Positions 21,327-31,533 of a stretch of DNA of 64,000 bases are shown here, in pieces. Source of the stretch: Ceratopteris richardii (lineage: Eukaryota > Streptophyta > Polypodiopsida > Polypodiales > Pteridaceae); the NCBI GenBank assembly GCA_020310875.1, contig CM035423.1, forward strand, positions 135,059,696 to 135,123,695, in the 5' to 3' direction. Within the stretch, counting starts at the first letter, position 1, and each line of letters starts with the position of its first letter. The notes below the pieces were generated by a model, which saw nothing but the letters and a program-made list of their open reading frames with translations, had not been told where the DNA came from and searched no databases. The translations under genes and the position numbers were made by a program.

Positions 21327-23120
21327 GCAGAATCTCAACGTCTGCAAGCTAGAGTCACCACTCTTGAAGCTGATTACCAAACACTCCTAACCGAGCATAC
21401 CACCTTACAGCAGGCTCACTCCGAATTGGAATCAAAGACACTAACAGTAGATGATCAAGCAGTCAAGGAACTAGAAACAGTGCTCCAAGCGCAAATGATA
21501 TCTAATGCTACACTCAGACGCAACATTGGGCTATTAAGGAAGCATATGGCAGCAGCACTAGAAGAGAACAAGAGACTTCAACAACAAAACCAAGACAACT
21601 TTGAAGCGGCTATGGAAGGAATTGTAGGAGCAACCATTAGCCCTACCAGATATAGAGCAGTCCCATCGGAAGACATTCGCATCTTACTTGAGGAGCATGC
21701 AAATTTCTTGGAGTCATATGAAAAGTTAGAGACTGAATGTGCAGACCTAAAGAAACAGATAGCCAATGCCCCCACAACTCAACAGGAGCCGGTAACCTTG
21801 CAACACTCTACAGAAGAAGTAGAGACCCTTCGGAAACAGGTGGCAGAACTCCAAGCACGCCTCTTACCATATGAAAGGCCACCCTCGCCCATTGAAGAAC
21901 CAGAACCTGAAACAGTAGTGGAAATCCCCGTCAATGACAGCTATGAAGAGCCATATGAGCCGATGCCGACACCCGGTGGTCGAACTACAGAGGAAGGACA
22001 AGACACTTTAGAAATTCAAGTTCCAGATTGGGTCAAAAGGGTCGAGAAAGTGGGTAAGACACATGATGATCGTGTGGCCGTGCAAATGCAATCTCTCACA
22101 AATCTGGAAGAAACTGTCCTTCGGTCTTCCTACTTTCAAAACCTATCCCATCAACGGTTAATCACAACATCAGAGTCGCAATACATGCCTTATTTTGTCT
22201 TACTACATGATTATAATGCAGAAGTCAAAAGACATACAGGGAAGGAGCCCACATTCGCCACTCAATTTGAGCTAGGGGATTTACCGACAGATGCACGTGC
22301 TGGCTCGATCTTCCAACCTAATTGGCGTGCACGTCTACTAACCGATTACCCAGAGATGATGAGCACCTGGGCAACCATGCCACTATATATCAAGTATAAT
22401 CCATGCTATTGCCCAGTGGTACGTCGCAGATCCTGGCAAGCATTTGCAATCAAGGTACGCAACAATAAAGAATGCTCGGCTTGGGTTAACTATCCATATT
22501 TTGCTCCACCTCGAGGGACCCCAACCGTAGCCTACATGATATCAACAATTCGGCACTGGTCTACACGTCTCAATAATGTACCCGACATAGCAGTGAAAAT
22601 GTGTATGAAGATATTCGAGCTCATGACCATTGTCTTCAAAACCTTTCGGAATGTACAAGCTCCATACATCTCTGCCCCTGGATTCTCTCAAGGTAACAAG
22701 GATTTAGTCTACGACATGAGCCAGACTCCCTCGGTTACTATAATCTTTGTCTGGCATGCACGAATAAAGTACTTACCCGCATGCTTCAAGCAGACATTTG
22801 AGGAAATGTTCTCTACGGGATTCTGGGAATATCATTCAGAAATTTTCATTCCCAGACCCACACATTTGCTACATCTATTTGCAGTAGAACAAGCGATCCA
22901 TGCAGATCAGTTACGTCTGCCACATCCGGACATTCCAGGACCAATTGATTGGGATCGTATGATGACAGACTTGGCCAGAGGACTACGCCTACAAGAACAT
23001 CAGCTTGCCACTCAGGTTGTGGAATATTACATCCAACACTCCCAGCAACAAGGGTCTGTCAGGGACGACAGACGCGAGAGAGGGGGGGTGTTGAGAGCAG
23101 TATGGGCACCCAAGGACTGA
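21327..23120 (+). CDS. ORF3 of element C, C-terminal part
   Basis: This is the same frame as 18810-21326, broken only by the TAG at 21324; the first ATG is at 21426. Heptad-like Leu/Ala/Glu patterns (coiled coil) run to about 21870, followed by an acidic, Pro-rich linker. A second globular region of about 330 residues (about 22130-23040) is rich in Trp, Tyr and Cys. I do not recognise it. The ORF runs 32 bp into the 3' LTR. With the first part it would make a protein of about 1437 residues. Confidence 0.75.
   Translation, partial: AESQRLQARVTTLEADYQTLLTEHTTLQQAHSELESKTLTVDDQAVKELETVLQAQMISNATLRRNIGLLRKHMAAALEENKRLQQQNQDNFEAAMEGIVGATISPTRYRAVPSEDIRILLEEHANFLESYEKLETECADLKKQIANAPTTQQEPVTLQHSTEEVETLRKQVAELQARLLPYERPPSPIEEPEPETVVEIPVNDSYEEPYEPMPTPGGRTTEEGQDTLEIQVPDWVKRVEKVGKTHDDRVAVQMQSLTNLEETVLRSSYFQNLSHQRLITTSESQYMPYFVLLHDYNAEVKRHTGKEPTFATQFELGDLPTDARAGSIFQPNWRARLLTDYPEMMSTWATMPLYIKYNPCYCPVVRRRSWQAFAIKVRNNKECSAWVNYPYFAPPRGTPTVAYMISTIRHWSTRLNNVPDIAVKMCMKIFELMTIVFKTFRNVQAPYISAPGFSQGNKDLVYDMSQTPSVTIIFVWHARIKYLPACFKQTFEEMFSTGFWEYHSEIFIPRPTHLLHLFAVEQAIHADQLRLPHPDIPGPIDWDRMMTDLARGLRLQEHQLATQVVEYYIQHSQQQGSVRDDRRERGGVLRAVWAPKD
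23076..23088 (+). other. Polypurine tract of element C
   Basis: A GAGAGAGGGGGGG run lies immediately before TGTTGAGAGC, the expected plus-strand primer next to an LTR start. It lies inside the end of ORF3. Confidence 0.85.
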
Positions 23121-23705
23121 CTAGACAAGGAAGCCAGCGGAGAGAGTCAGAGCGAGGTGAAGGAGTAAGTAGACAAAGCAGTCGACGCAAATCTGGTAGA
23201 TAGGCCCTTCAAATTTTTCCAAATCAACATCTTTATAACAGTGATTCTTATCACTAACAATCATTGTAAATACCATTTCATATTTTTGTAGCTCCATTTT
23301 GTGCAAGCCAAGGAGTCCTTGAGCTTGAGGAGCCTTAGAAGTACCTACATATCAATTTTCGTATTTTTTAGACTCCGTTTAAGCCCTCAAATTGGCCCTG
23401 GAACCTAATTTTTAACTAGGCCGGACACTAGGTCTGGACAGGGCCAAAACCTAGTCAAAAACTATAAAAAGAGCTAGAGAGCTCATTTTTGAGGTTAGCT
23501 TGTAAATGAAATGAACTTGTAAGAGCTTTTTGAAAGTAATCTAAGAACTCCATTGCTTCTCACTCTTTGTCTTGCCGCGTGTGCGCGTGTGTGTGTATGT
23601 GTGTGCATGCTTGTGTGCTTCTCACTCACGCACTTGTGCCTCCACTTGCTCGAGGTCTTCATACCATCCTCACGTCTTCCCGGATTGACATTAAAGGAGG
23701 TGCTA
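23089..23705 (+). repeat. 3' LTR of element C
   Basis: It starts TGTTGAGAGC after the polypurine tract. A TATAAAAA box is at 23463-23470, and a GT-rich microsatellite lies at about 23579-23620. The right end is not certain: sequence of element D (minus strand) begins between about 23697 and 23713, and no clear CA terminus or target duplication is seen. This edge is one proposed inversion breakpoint. No second copy exists in the window. Confidence 0.75.
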
Positions 23706-23710
23706 CTCAT

Positions 23711-25581
23711 CACTGAGCTACAATAGGTCATCTACATACACTTCCATGCTCTTTTTCAGGAATTCCTTGAAAACATGACACATCAATCGGTGGAATGTAG
23801 CAGGTGCATTCGTGAGTCCAAAAGGCATCACCCTGAAAGCATAGACTCCCCATTCGGTCACGAATGTGGTCTTATGTTGATCCTCACTAGCAATAGCCAC
23901 TTGGTTGTATCCGGAGAATCCATCTAAGAAGCTATAGACTTCCTTTCCTGCTACCCTTTCCAATAGATGGTCTGTGATGGGTAATGGGTAGCTATCACGT
24001 ATGGTGTTTGCATTGACTTTTTTCAAGTTAATGCATACCCTCAGTTTTCCATTTTTCTTAGGCACAACTACTAAAGGCCCACTCGGTGTGTTCTATCTCA
24101 TATATGAATCTTGCAACTAGTACCTTATCAATTTCTTCCTTAATTTTCGCTGCATACACCTCATTATACGTATAAGGGCGTTGTTTCGGTGGTTTTGCAT
24201 CTGCAGTCATTGGTATTCGATGAGAACAAATATTGGGTTCTACACCCTTAAGATCCTTATATGTCCATGCGAACACGTCTCGATATTCTTGGATCAGCTG
24301 TATGAGTTCTTCTTCCTCCTCCTCTGATACATCTTTGCCTATGTAGGTGCATCGCTCTTCTTCGTCTTCCACTGTTACTACAATTTTTTTTGTTTGTTCT
24401 TTGTTGTCGTATGCTTCTCCATCTCTAGCCTCTCGTTTAGGCATTTGAATGGCTACCTTTCTCTCTTCTACTTCATATCTTTTAAAATGTTCAGGAACTT
24501 CAAACGAATCTAGATCAGGTCCTATTTTACTCATGTCTTTTGCTTGCTTTTGTACCATGGGAGTAGCTTCGATTGCTAAGATCTTGGTAGGTTCCTGTTT
24601 CTCTCTGTTTCGAATGGTGTCCAGGTAGCTTTCTTCGGAATCGAATTTTGGTTCCATTTCTATACTCTCATATTCCTCTTTCCATTCTTTCTCCACGATT
24701 TCCCCTTCATCTACTTCTTGAAGGACAACCATATAAAGGTTTACATCATAACCTTCCTCATCTATGCACTCGTTCATTGTCAAAACTTCCTCATTCACGC
24801 ACACATCTAAGGTTGCTAGAATTTCCATCCATCCATGCGGTTCAAAGGTCTCATCTAGAAAGATTTGAGGCATGTACCCTGGGTCCTCTACTGGTCGGTA
24901 GTTAGGATGTCCTATCGGCCACATTTGCCTTTTACTCTCCTCTTTCTTGGCTTCTTTGCACATCCATAACTGGGCATCCTCGTGCATCCAAGATTGATCG
25001 CTCGATCCAGCACTATGCATGGATAGGTCATCTTCCTCCTTGTGTATGGGATTCCACTGCAGTGGAGGGACATCTCGATAAGAAAACGTATGCAAGTTTA
25101 TCTTGGTTGTATTTCCTTGATGTTGTGGGTACAATGAATCTCTTCCCCAGTCTTGCACTACCCACATTTGTCTCATAAAGGGTCGCCCTAATATCATTTC
25201 GTAGTTGTTAGCTTTTTCGAACTTACAAATGGCTAATGTGTGTTCAAATTCTACTCCACAGGTGGTTAATTTGATTCTTTTCAATATTCCTAAGGGTTTC
25301 TCCACATGCCCGTCTGCTAATTGGAGCTTCATGTGTGTGGGTCGTAAGACAGGTTTTCCCCATTTCTCCCAAATTTCCTTGGTGGCAATACCTACTACGG
25401 CTCCTGTGTCTAGTATAGCCTTGGTCATGTACCCATTGTAAGTGACAGGTAGACACGTATTACCCTCGTCTCCTTCACTAAATTCTCCCACTTTATCAAC
25501 TAGAATTTGTATTTTAGAAATGTTTTCTTTTCCCCTTCCTTCCTTTTCTTCCTTCTTTGGCTCTAATTCTAATTGACTCAC
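23711..25581 (-). pseudogene. Element D protease and RT
   Basis: The frame from 25581 encodes a retropepsin with a DTG active site (about 25400) and ILGRPFM, an acidic linker, and the start of RT. A frameshift near 24060 moves to the frame 24065-23718, which carries the RT palm to VYVDDLL. RT then ends at the breakpoint. It is closely similar to C pol residues about 430-1016. Confidence 0.9.
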
Positions 25582-25590
25582 TAATTGTCT

Positions 25591-27543
25591 TCATAATTGT
25601 GGCTTAAGTTGAAGTAACTCTTCCACAGTCAATTTGCATTGTACTTTTGTTTTCTTTAGTTCCGTTAGATTGTGTGAACTTTTTCTTGAGTTTCCTTTTC
25701 CTTTTCCCTGTACTGTGGGTGCTCGTATTATTATAGACTCCTTTTCGTATTCTCCCATGTAATTAGGTAAGGTTGAAACACTCAGGGTTTCCTCTCTATT
25801 TCTATGGAGTCTTGATACTTCCTCCAGGTTGGTATTTGGTTGATAAACTTCCACATCTATTTCCTCAAAAGGAGGCTTCGATACTCCATTTTTCTTCCAT
25901 TGTTCTTCTCGGAGTCTATTCCATAATTCCTTCGGCCATTCTGCCTCTAAGTCTGGTATTATTGACATAGGTTCATCTTGAATTTTCATTTGTTCACCTT
26001 TGTCATCCTTCCTTCTAAGTTCTTTACCTTTGGATTTGACACATTCTTCGTATTGATCATCTGTTATCCTTGTCTCTGGCAGAGCTGGGATAGTCTTTTC
26101 TAGGGTTGCTTGTGCCACCTCTATAAGCTTTCTACATATCGCTAGTCTTTCTTTTTCCAACTCCCCTTGTGGGTAAAGTTTTTCGTGTTTCTCTACATTC
26201 GGTCTAGTCTTAATTCTAGCTTGGTAAGCTTTCTGCCACATGTCTAAGTCGTCTAGTTTTGGGTCAGCTAGAATTGATCCTGGTTTCTCTTTCTCTTGGA
26301 TAAGTGGTTGCACTAGAATCTCCTCCCAGATCCTTTGTTCTTTATGCTCACTCTTGTTTCGGATTTGTTTTCTATTTTTTTGACTCTCATTTTTCGCCCA
26401 TTTATCTTTGCGTTTTTCTCTTCTTTCCTTCCATTTTTGTGCTTTGGTGTTCTGGGTACTCTCGCGTGGATCCTCAAAATCTTCAACTACCTGAACTTTA
26501 GGGCTTACCGTTTTATCGCTCTCTTGTTCCTGTTCTGGTTGTTTCCCTTTTTGTTGCTTTGTCTGAGCTCTTGTAATGGCTTTCAATGGCACAGTATATT
26601 CCTTATCACTTCCAGATCCTTCTATTACTTCAATTACATTGATTGGTGCAGTATCTTGGACTTTGGTTGGATTCTTAGGACAGTCCCTGAAAAGATGTTC
26701 CTTTCCGCAATCGTTGCAATATCCTTCCCAAGTCCTAGGTGGTGGTGGATTGTAAGGTCGAGGGCACTCTCTAATAAAATGGTCTCCTCCGCATCTATAA
26801 CACGGTCCTCTTGGTACAGGTGGTCTAATGGGTGGTCTCATGGGTGGTTATGCTTTAGGAGCGGTATACATTAGAGTTGCGACCTCAGTGCCATAACTTT
26901 GGTCATAGTTTTCATATCCATAATAAGCCGAATCATAGGTTGGTTCGTAATCTAACATATTGGCTTCATATGGGTAGTAATCTCCTGGTGGTAGCTCATA
27001 TCCAGTGTTCGCTGATTCCACATTGATTGTCGATGATGCTGGCACTATGGCTCTCTCCAAATTTTCTTCTGGCTGGGCATACTTCATAGGTACTACCTGT
27101 TGAGGTTGTGACAGTTGTGGCCCTAACACTAGTTGTGGTGGTGGATACGGTGCGTGTTCATATGGTCTTGGTATTCCTGCTGGTGTTGGATAGGGATTGT
27201 ATCTGGGCATCTCTCTGCCTTGCTCTCTAGGTGGATATCCATATGGTCAATATTGTGGTGGTTGGAATGGTCGTGCCTGTCTATTCAATGGACAATTTTT
27301 AGTGGTGTGATTAGTGTACTTTTGTTCTATGTGGCAGTACAAAGCAGTTCCTGGTTGGTGCTGTCTGTTGTATGGGTATGTTTGATGTGCACCGGTCCCT
27401 CCTCGCACACACATGTGTGTGGGGTGATCTCCTCCACATAGACTACATCTTCGTAGCATAGGCACTCTTTGTGCTGGGTGTTGGTAAGTTCTTTGTCCCT
27501 GGACTCCTAGTTTTTTTGCTAATAGTTCCGCTAATTCTTCCAT
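25591..27543 (-). pseudogene. Element D gag C-terminus and gag-pol linker
   Basis: The minus-strand pieces 27543-27247, 27210-26848 and 26841-25591 carry a knuckle near 27470-27430, a Tyr/Pro-rich stretch, then two knuckles (CYRCGGDHFIREC and CNDCGKEHLFRDC, about 26810-26690) and a charged region. The order equals element C 10980-12900. Single stops separate the pieces. Confidence 0.87.
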
Positions 27544-27570
27544 ATTACTGGAGTTGGAAGTAATGGTACT

Positions 27571-28323
27571 TCACAAGTCTTCTGATTTAGTGGGGCTGGA
27601 TGTACTCTTGAGGTCCTCAGCTAGGTTATCTTCCAGATCAATGCATTCTTGCAGGCATTCACTCAGAGTTTGTAGCCTCTTCACGTACACTAGCATTCTT
27701 AGGGTTCCGTTTGTGAGTCCATCCAAAAACAATGAAATCATTTTTTGTTGAGTGGGTCTCTCAGCAACTGGGCATCTATCCACATATTGATTGAATCTCC
27801 TGGCTGCTATTTTCACTGTTTCATTAGGGTTCTGTTTAAAACTATGGATTAAAGACGCGGAATTGTGTTTAATCCCTCTCTTCGTGAATTCCCCAATGAA
27901 TTCTTGAAAGAATTGCTCCATGTTTCCAAATTGATTAGGGTCTAATGGCTGGAACCAAGTTAGAGCCGATCCTGTGAGGGTGAGTCCAAAAGACTCATAC
28001 TGCACAAAGAAATCGTCTACTTGTTCTTCCCTTAGAACTTGTTTAAATTCAGCAATGTGATTGTAGGGTTCTCCCAATCCATCATAATGATTTCTTACAC
28101 ACTTGGCCACTTGGATAGGTCTCAATCTTCTCATTGGTTCTGGCGGTCTCGGCATTACAGGGAAGACAGGAACTGCTAGTCTAACTGGGGGCATTCCTGG
28201 CTGCCCTCCTACTGGTGGTCGTGGTCTTACTGGTGGTCGGTACTGATTACCTACCCCTACGGGGGCCTGATTGTGTGTTTGCACTCCTGAAGTCGCAAAT
28301 TGTACATGGGTACGGTGTGGCAC
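27571..28323 (-). pseudogene. gag: Element D gag capsid domain
   Basis: The 250 codons hold the retrotransposon gag domain, with SALTWFQPL, a FKQNPNET-like block and LFLDGL, matching C gag residues about 345-500. A Pro/Arg-rich stretch precedes it. Frames on either side are broken, and the region between 28324 and 28668 is coding-like but full of stops. Confidence 0.9.
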
Positions 28324-28668
28324 ACTTCGTTGGCTGGTTTGTCCTGACGTGTGGTGTGTTCTGTCTCTTGTTGATTTCCAAAGGGGTTCTGCGAAGTAGT
28401 TTCCTAATCTCTATGAGGGAATACATGCACACCCATGTATCTCAGTCGAGCCCTGTCTAAGGCACTAACCGGCCATATATCTCCTCTAATTTTTGTCCAA
28501 GTATGTGAGTCTAGTTTCATCTTCTGGATCCTTCAGCTCATAAAATGTCATGGGGCTTTCTTCTCTCCCTGGAGCCAGTAAGTCTGTTTGAAGCAATAAA
28601 TGTGATCCATGGATCATATAGACTTCCAATAGGTAATCATCTTGAGGTATCAAGTCTCCTCTCAAGAC

Positions 28669-29160
28669 TCATGCTACTTGGGATCTGCCTCTAGGGGTAG
28701 TCACAAGCTCCTCAGGGTTTGTTCTTCCTGAGTTTTCTGGTTCCACTAACTCTCCCCTTTCACTGATCATCTCAGGAAATTCAGTCACTATGTAGATGTG
28801 ACCAATCTTGTCTATGTATGCTCCTCCCTCGTACTTGACAGCTGGTCTAGGCACGATCGTGGCATCCATGGAAGCTACCATCCTAGCCACATATCTGTTT
28901 AAGCCATCCAAGTAGATGGGGATCTCCTGGGCATTGGTAGACACATACTGCAAGGAAGTGCGGTAATCTCCCTCTACAACAGTCATGAAATTTCTACTTG
29001 GAGTTGGACCCTGCATGTCTTCAGAAGCCATGGGTATTTCCTCCTCTGAGTCACTAGAGGTATCTGAATAGACAGAGTGGTGACTAACCTGGGCAGCACT
29101 TCCCACAGAAGATATGACACTTCTTCGACTACTTAGCACTCTCCCTGACCTCAAGTTCAT
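28669..29160 (-). pseudogene. gag: Element D gag N-terminus
   Basis: The ATG at 29160 gives MNLRSGR, identical to the start of C gag over seven residues. The 163 codons follow C gag in order (VEGDYRTSLQYV, DGLNRYV) and then stop. The start is chosen by this match. Confidence 0.9.
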
Positions 29161-30629
29161 TCACCCTCCTCAGACTCTCTAAGTCTCCGAGACTCTCCTT
29201 GAGTGGCTCTCCCAATGCCTCAAGTTGCCTGACAAAATGCTTCCACCACTCTGGACGATACCACTTCCAAGCGATACTGCATTGGGCGATACCAAGCTGG
29301 CCATGATACGATACCTGAAATCTACACGATACGATACTTGTAGTGTAGACGATACGATACTGTTGTTGGTCGCGATACGATACGAGCTATCCTGACGATA
29401 CGATACCTTCAGAATAGACGATACGATACCTGGGATTCTCTCGATACGATACCAGACTTCTAGACGATACCAGGCACTCCGCCGATATGATACTAGAATA
29501 TAAACCGATACGATACCAACTTGGTATCGCGATACGACTCCAGACAATGAGACGATACGATACCAAGACAAATGGCAATACGATACCACCAACTTGCACG
29601 ATACGATACTAGTATGATATCGCGATACTACCCTAGGAAGTGGGCGATACGATACTTCAGGGGTTGATGATACGATACCTGGATCAGGGGCGATACGATA
29701 CTAAGGTCCTCGCGATACAATATCTGAGAATCGAGGCGATATGATACTGAAAAGGGTATCGTGATGCGACACTGGCAGGTGGACGATACGATACCACAGT
29801 AGGTAACGATACGATACCACTGGGATAAAGTGTGATCGTGATACCAACTTGGCGACACGATACCAAAGTGGTATCGTGATACCAAGACTAGTACCCGACG
29901 ATACGATACTTCGGCGAGTATCGCGATACTAGGGAATTTTTGGTATCGCGATACCAAAAACTCAATCGATCGCGATACTCAAGCCAAAATACCTCAAAAA
30001 TAAAAAAATTTTGCACCCCATTGTCCTTCTCTCACCCCTCTTCACTCCTAGCTTACTGTCTCTTTCAATGAAGTTCAAAAAACAAACTGTTTCCCCCCCG
30101 CGATACTGAATGCGCAGTTAATCATGTGTTGGTGCACTTTTAGTGTGTTTTTTACTAAGAATTCTTGTTGAAACTTACCTTTGTGGTGTCCTGATTGCAA
30201 AGTGAGCTCAATATCTAGCCTTGTCAGCCTGTAGCGCGCGATACCACACTCACGATACTGGTCACTGCTCGCACACGATACTAGAATGCAGGAAAGTGTA
30301 AAATGAGTCAAATTTTTTAGTTTTTATACCTTTTGTGATAGAAACTGAACATTACTAATTTTGGCATATTTTTTGGGCTTTTTTGGTCATTTTGGCCTAC
30401 TCCTACTTCACTTATCTCCTTCTCTCCTCTTCTTCTAACCTAACCCCAACTCCTCTCACTCTCCCTTCCTACTAACCCTAGACCTAAAAACTCATTACAC
30501 ACACCTCCGCGATGTGAAGTAACAAGTGCTGAAGTGATTGACTGCTTGCCACGGAATGAATTCACTTCTACAAGTACGATTCCATCACACTCGATCTATA
30601 ACCATCATGAAGGCACCTTGGCTGAGTGT
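29161..30629 (-). other. Long leader of element D
   Basis: There are about 1.47 kb between gag and the PBS. The gag-proximal half is the GATACGATAC array (29255-29979). The PBS-proximal part (about 30400-30540) matches the F leader at about 42140-42240, so that part is ancestral. Isolated GATAC cores occur again at about 30100 and 30232-30285. There is no ORF of known type. Confidence 0.75.
29255..29979 (-). repeat. 23-bp-period array with core GATACGATAC
   Basis: About 33 units are present. Core starts at 29305, 29328, 29351, 29374, 29397, 29420, 29443 and 29466 are each exactly 23 bp apart, as are many later ones (29507, 29554 to 29577 to 29600, 29646 to 29669 to 29692, 29785 to 29808); others differ by 1-2 bp. 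The 10-bp core is conserved, while the 13 bp between cores differ from unit to unit. Several units contain a palindrome of type GGTATCGCGATACC (for example about 29942-29955). Coordinates are on the plus strand; the element reads the complement, GTATCGTATC. Confidence 0.93.
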
Positions 30630-30647
30630 TCCCCGGCAACGATGCCA
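30630..30647 (-). other. Primer-binding site of element D (tRNA-Asp type)
   Basis: The minus strand reads TGGCATCGTTGCCGGGGA, one base from the complement of the plant tRNA-Asp 3' end as I recall it. It lies six bases from the LTR. Confidence 0.85.
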
Positions 30648-30653
30648 AAAACG

Positions 30654-31533
30654 TGTGTTCTTAAGTCTAGAAGACTCAAGGACTTGTGCCAAAGAGACTA
30701 AACCTCATTTGCAACACAAATAGTGGGAAATTGACACACGCTTATATGTCAATCCGATCAAACGACCTAACCAAGTGTATGAAGACATGTGCACAAATGA
30801 TGGAAATGAAGTGGTTCAGCTGATATGCATGAGAAAAGACTAATCCACCTCTCAAACTCATTGAAAGACTGGAAGTGTCTGCAGCGATACCTCTTACAAT
30901 AGTTTTCAGTAATTCAAGGATTTCTCCCAGTTCCAAGCTCCGAATATAGTCAATAGGGTACTCCTTTTGAAGCTTTCGACAAGACGCATCTATTGGAAGT
31001 GGTTTCACTCGATTCTGAAAACTTTGCTTCAAGTTATGATCAAAATAGTAAATGGCGGGAAGCACCCACACTCATGCCACAACTCCTACAAGCTCACACA
31101 CACACTACAGTAGCTCAAAAACAGTGGGGAGGGGTAGACAACAGTCCTACACACACATTCCAAGCATTACACACACATACAAGATCAAAGAGAAGATGGA
31201 AATCTGCAAGAAAGAGGCAAATTCGAAATTTTTGAAAGCTCCTTCTTCACAATGGCAAAAAGTCTCTACAAAGAGTCACAAAGTGACTTATATACATGTG
31301 CCCTAAGTTTGGTCCTTTCACACAAGAGACCGGCACTTTATTACTAAAAAAGTGAATTTCCTACTAATTTACAAGGGATATTTTACAACAAGTTGGGATT
31401 ATGCATCTAGAGGACTCCTCTATTGCATTTACATGGCTTTGAGGGAATTCTCTAAGACCTTGAAGAAGAAAAATTATGCCCATTAATTTGAAAATTTTGG
31501 GGCTCTTCTCTTGTGCTCCTTTGCTCTACAACA
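30654..31533 (-). repeat. 5' LTR of element D
   Basis: The 880 bp read on the minus strand from TGTTGTAGAGC to AAGAACACA. A TATA-like TATATAAG is at about 31287-31294 (minus). GTCAC follows at 31534-31538, and copia integrase continues from there. Copies are at 1159-1753 (partial) and 41113-42008 (element F). Confidence 0.9.

Larger units (their letters stand above)
8926..23705 (+). mobile_element. Large Ty3/gypsy element C with gag, pol and giant ORF3
   Basis: Gag, a pol with integrase after RNase H (gypsy order), a third ORF, a polypurine tract and a 3' LTR follow in order over 14.8 kb. Gag begins MNLRSGR like that of element D, and pol is clearly homologous to D and F, but the LTR is unrelated to theirs. 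No 5' LTR can be found, because the left end abuts the truncated copia B LTR. The long open frames suggest it is the youngest large element here. Placement as Tat/Athila-like rests on overall layout and is not secure. Confidence 0.88.
23706..31533 (-). mobile_element. Ty3/gypsy element D, 3' part lost
   Basis: From right to left it has a 5' LTR (30654-31533), a tRNA-Asp type PBS, a long leader with a 23-bp-period array, gag, zinc knuckles, protease, and RT up to the catalytic YVDD, where it stops. The rest of RT, RNase H and integrase are absent. Its other LTR is the partial copy at 1159-1753, now inverted. The element was inserted in copia B/G with TSD GTCAC. Confidence 0.88.

Noticed and set aside
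18810-23120. ORF3 of C as a host gene captured by the element.
   Set aside because: It cannot be excluded, but it ends inside the LTR, uses the same base composition as pol and shows no recognisable host domain; treated as an element ORF.
29179-29957. Minus-strand open frames of 60-137 codons with repeated VSYR/YRIV.
   Set aside because: They are translations of the 23-bp-period array upstream of gag, with no start context or known domain; treated as leader.
29255-29979. The regular core-plus-variable-spacer pattern resembles a miniature CRISPR array.
   Set aside because: The core is only 10 bp and the spacers 13 bp. There are no cas genes, and it lies in the leader of a plant gypsy element.
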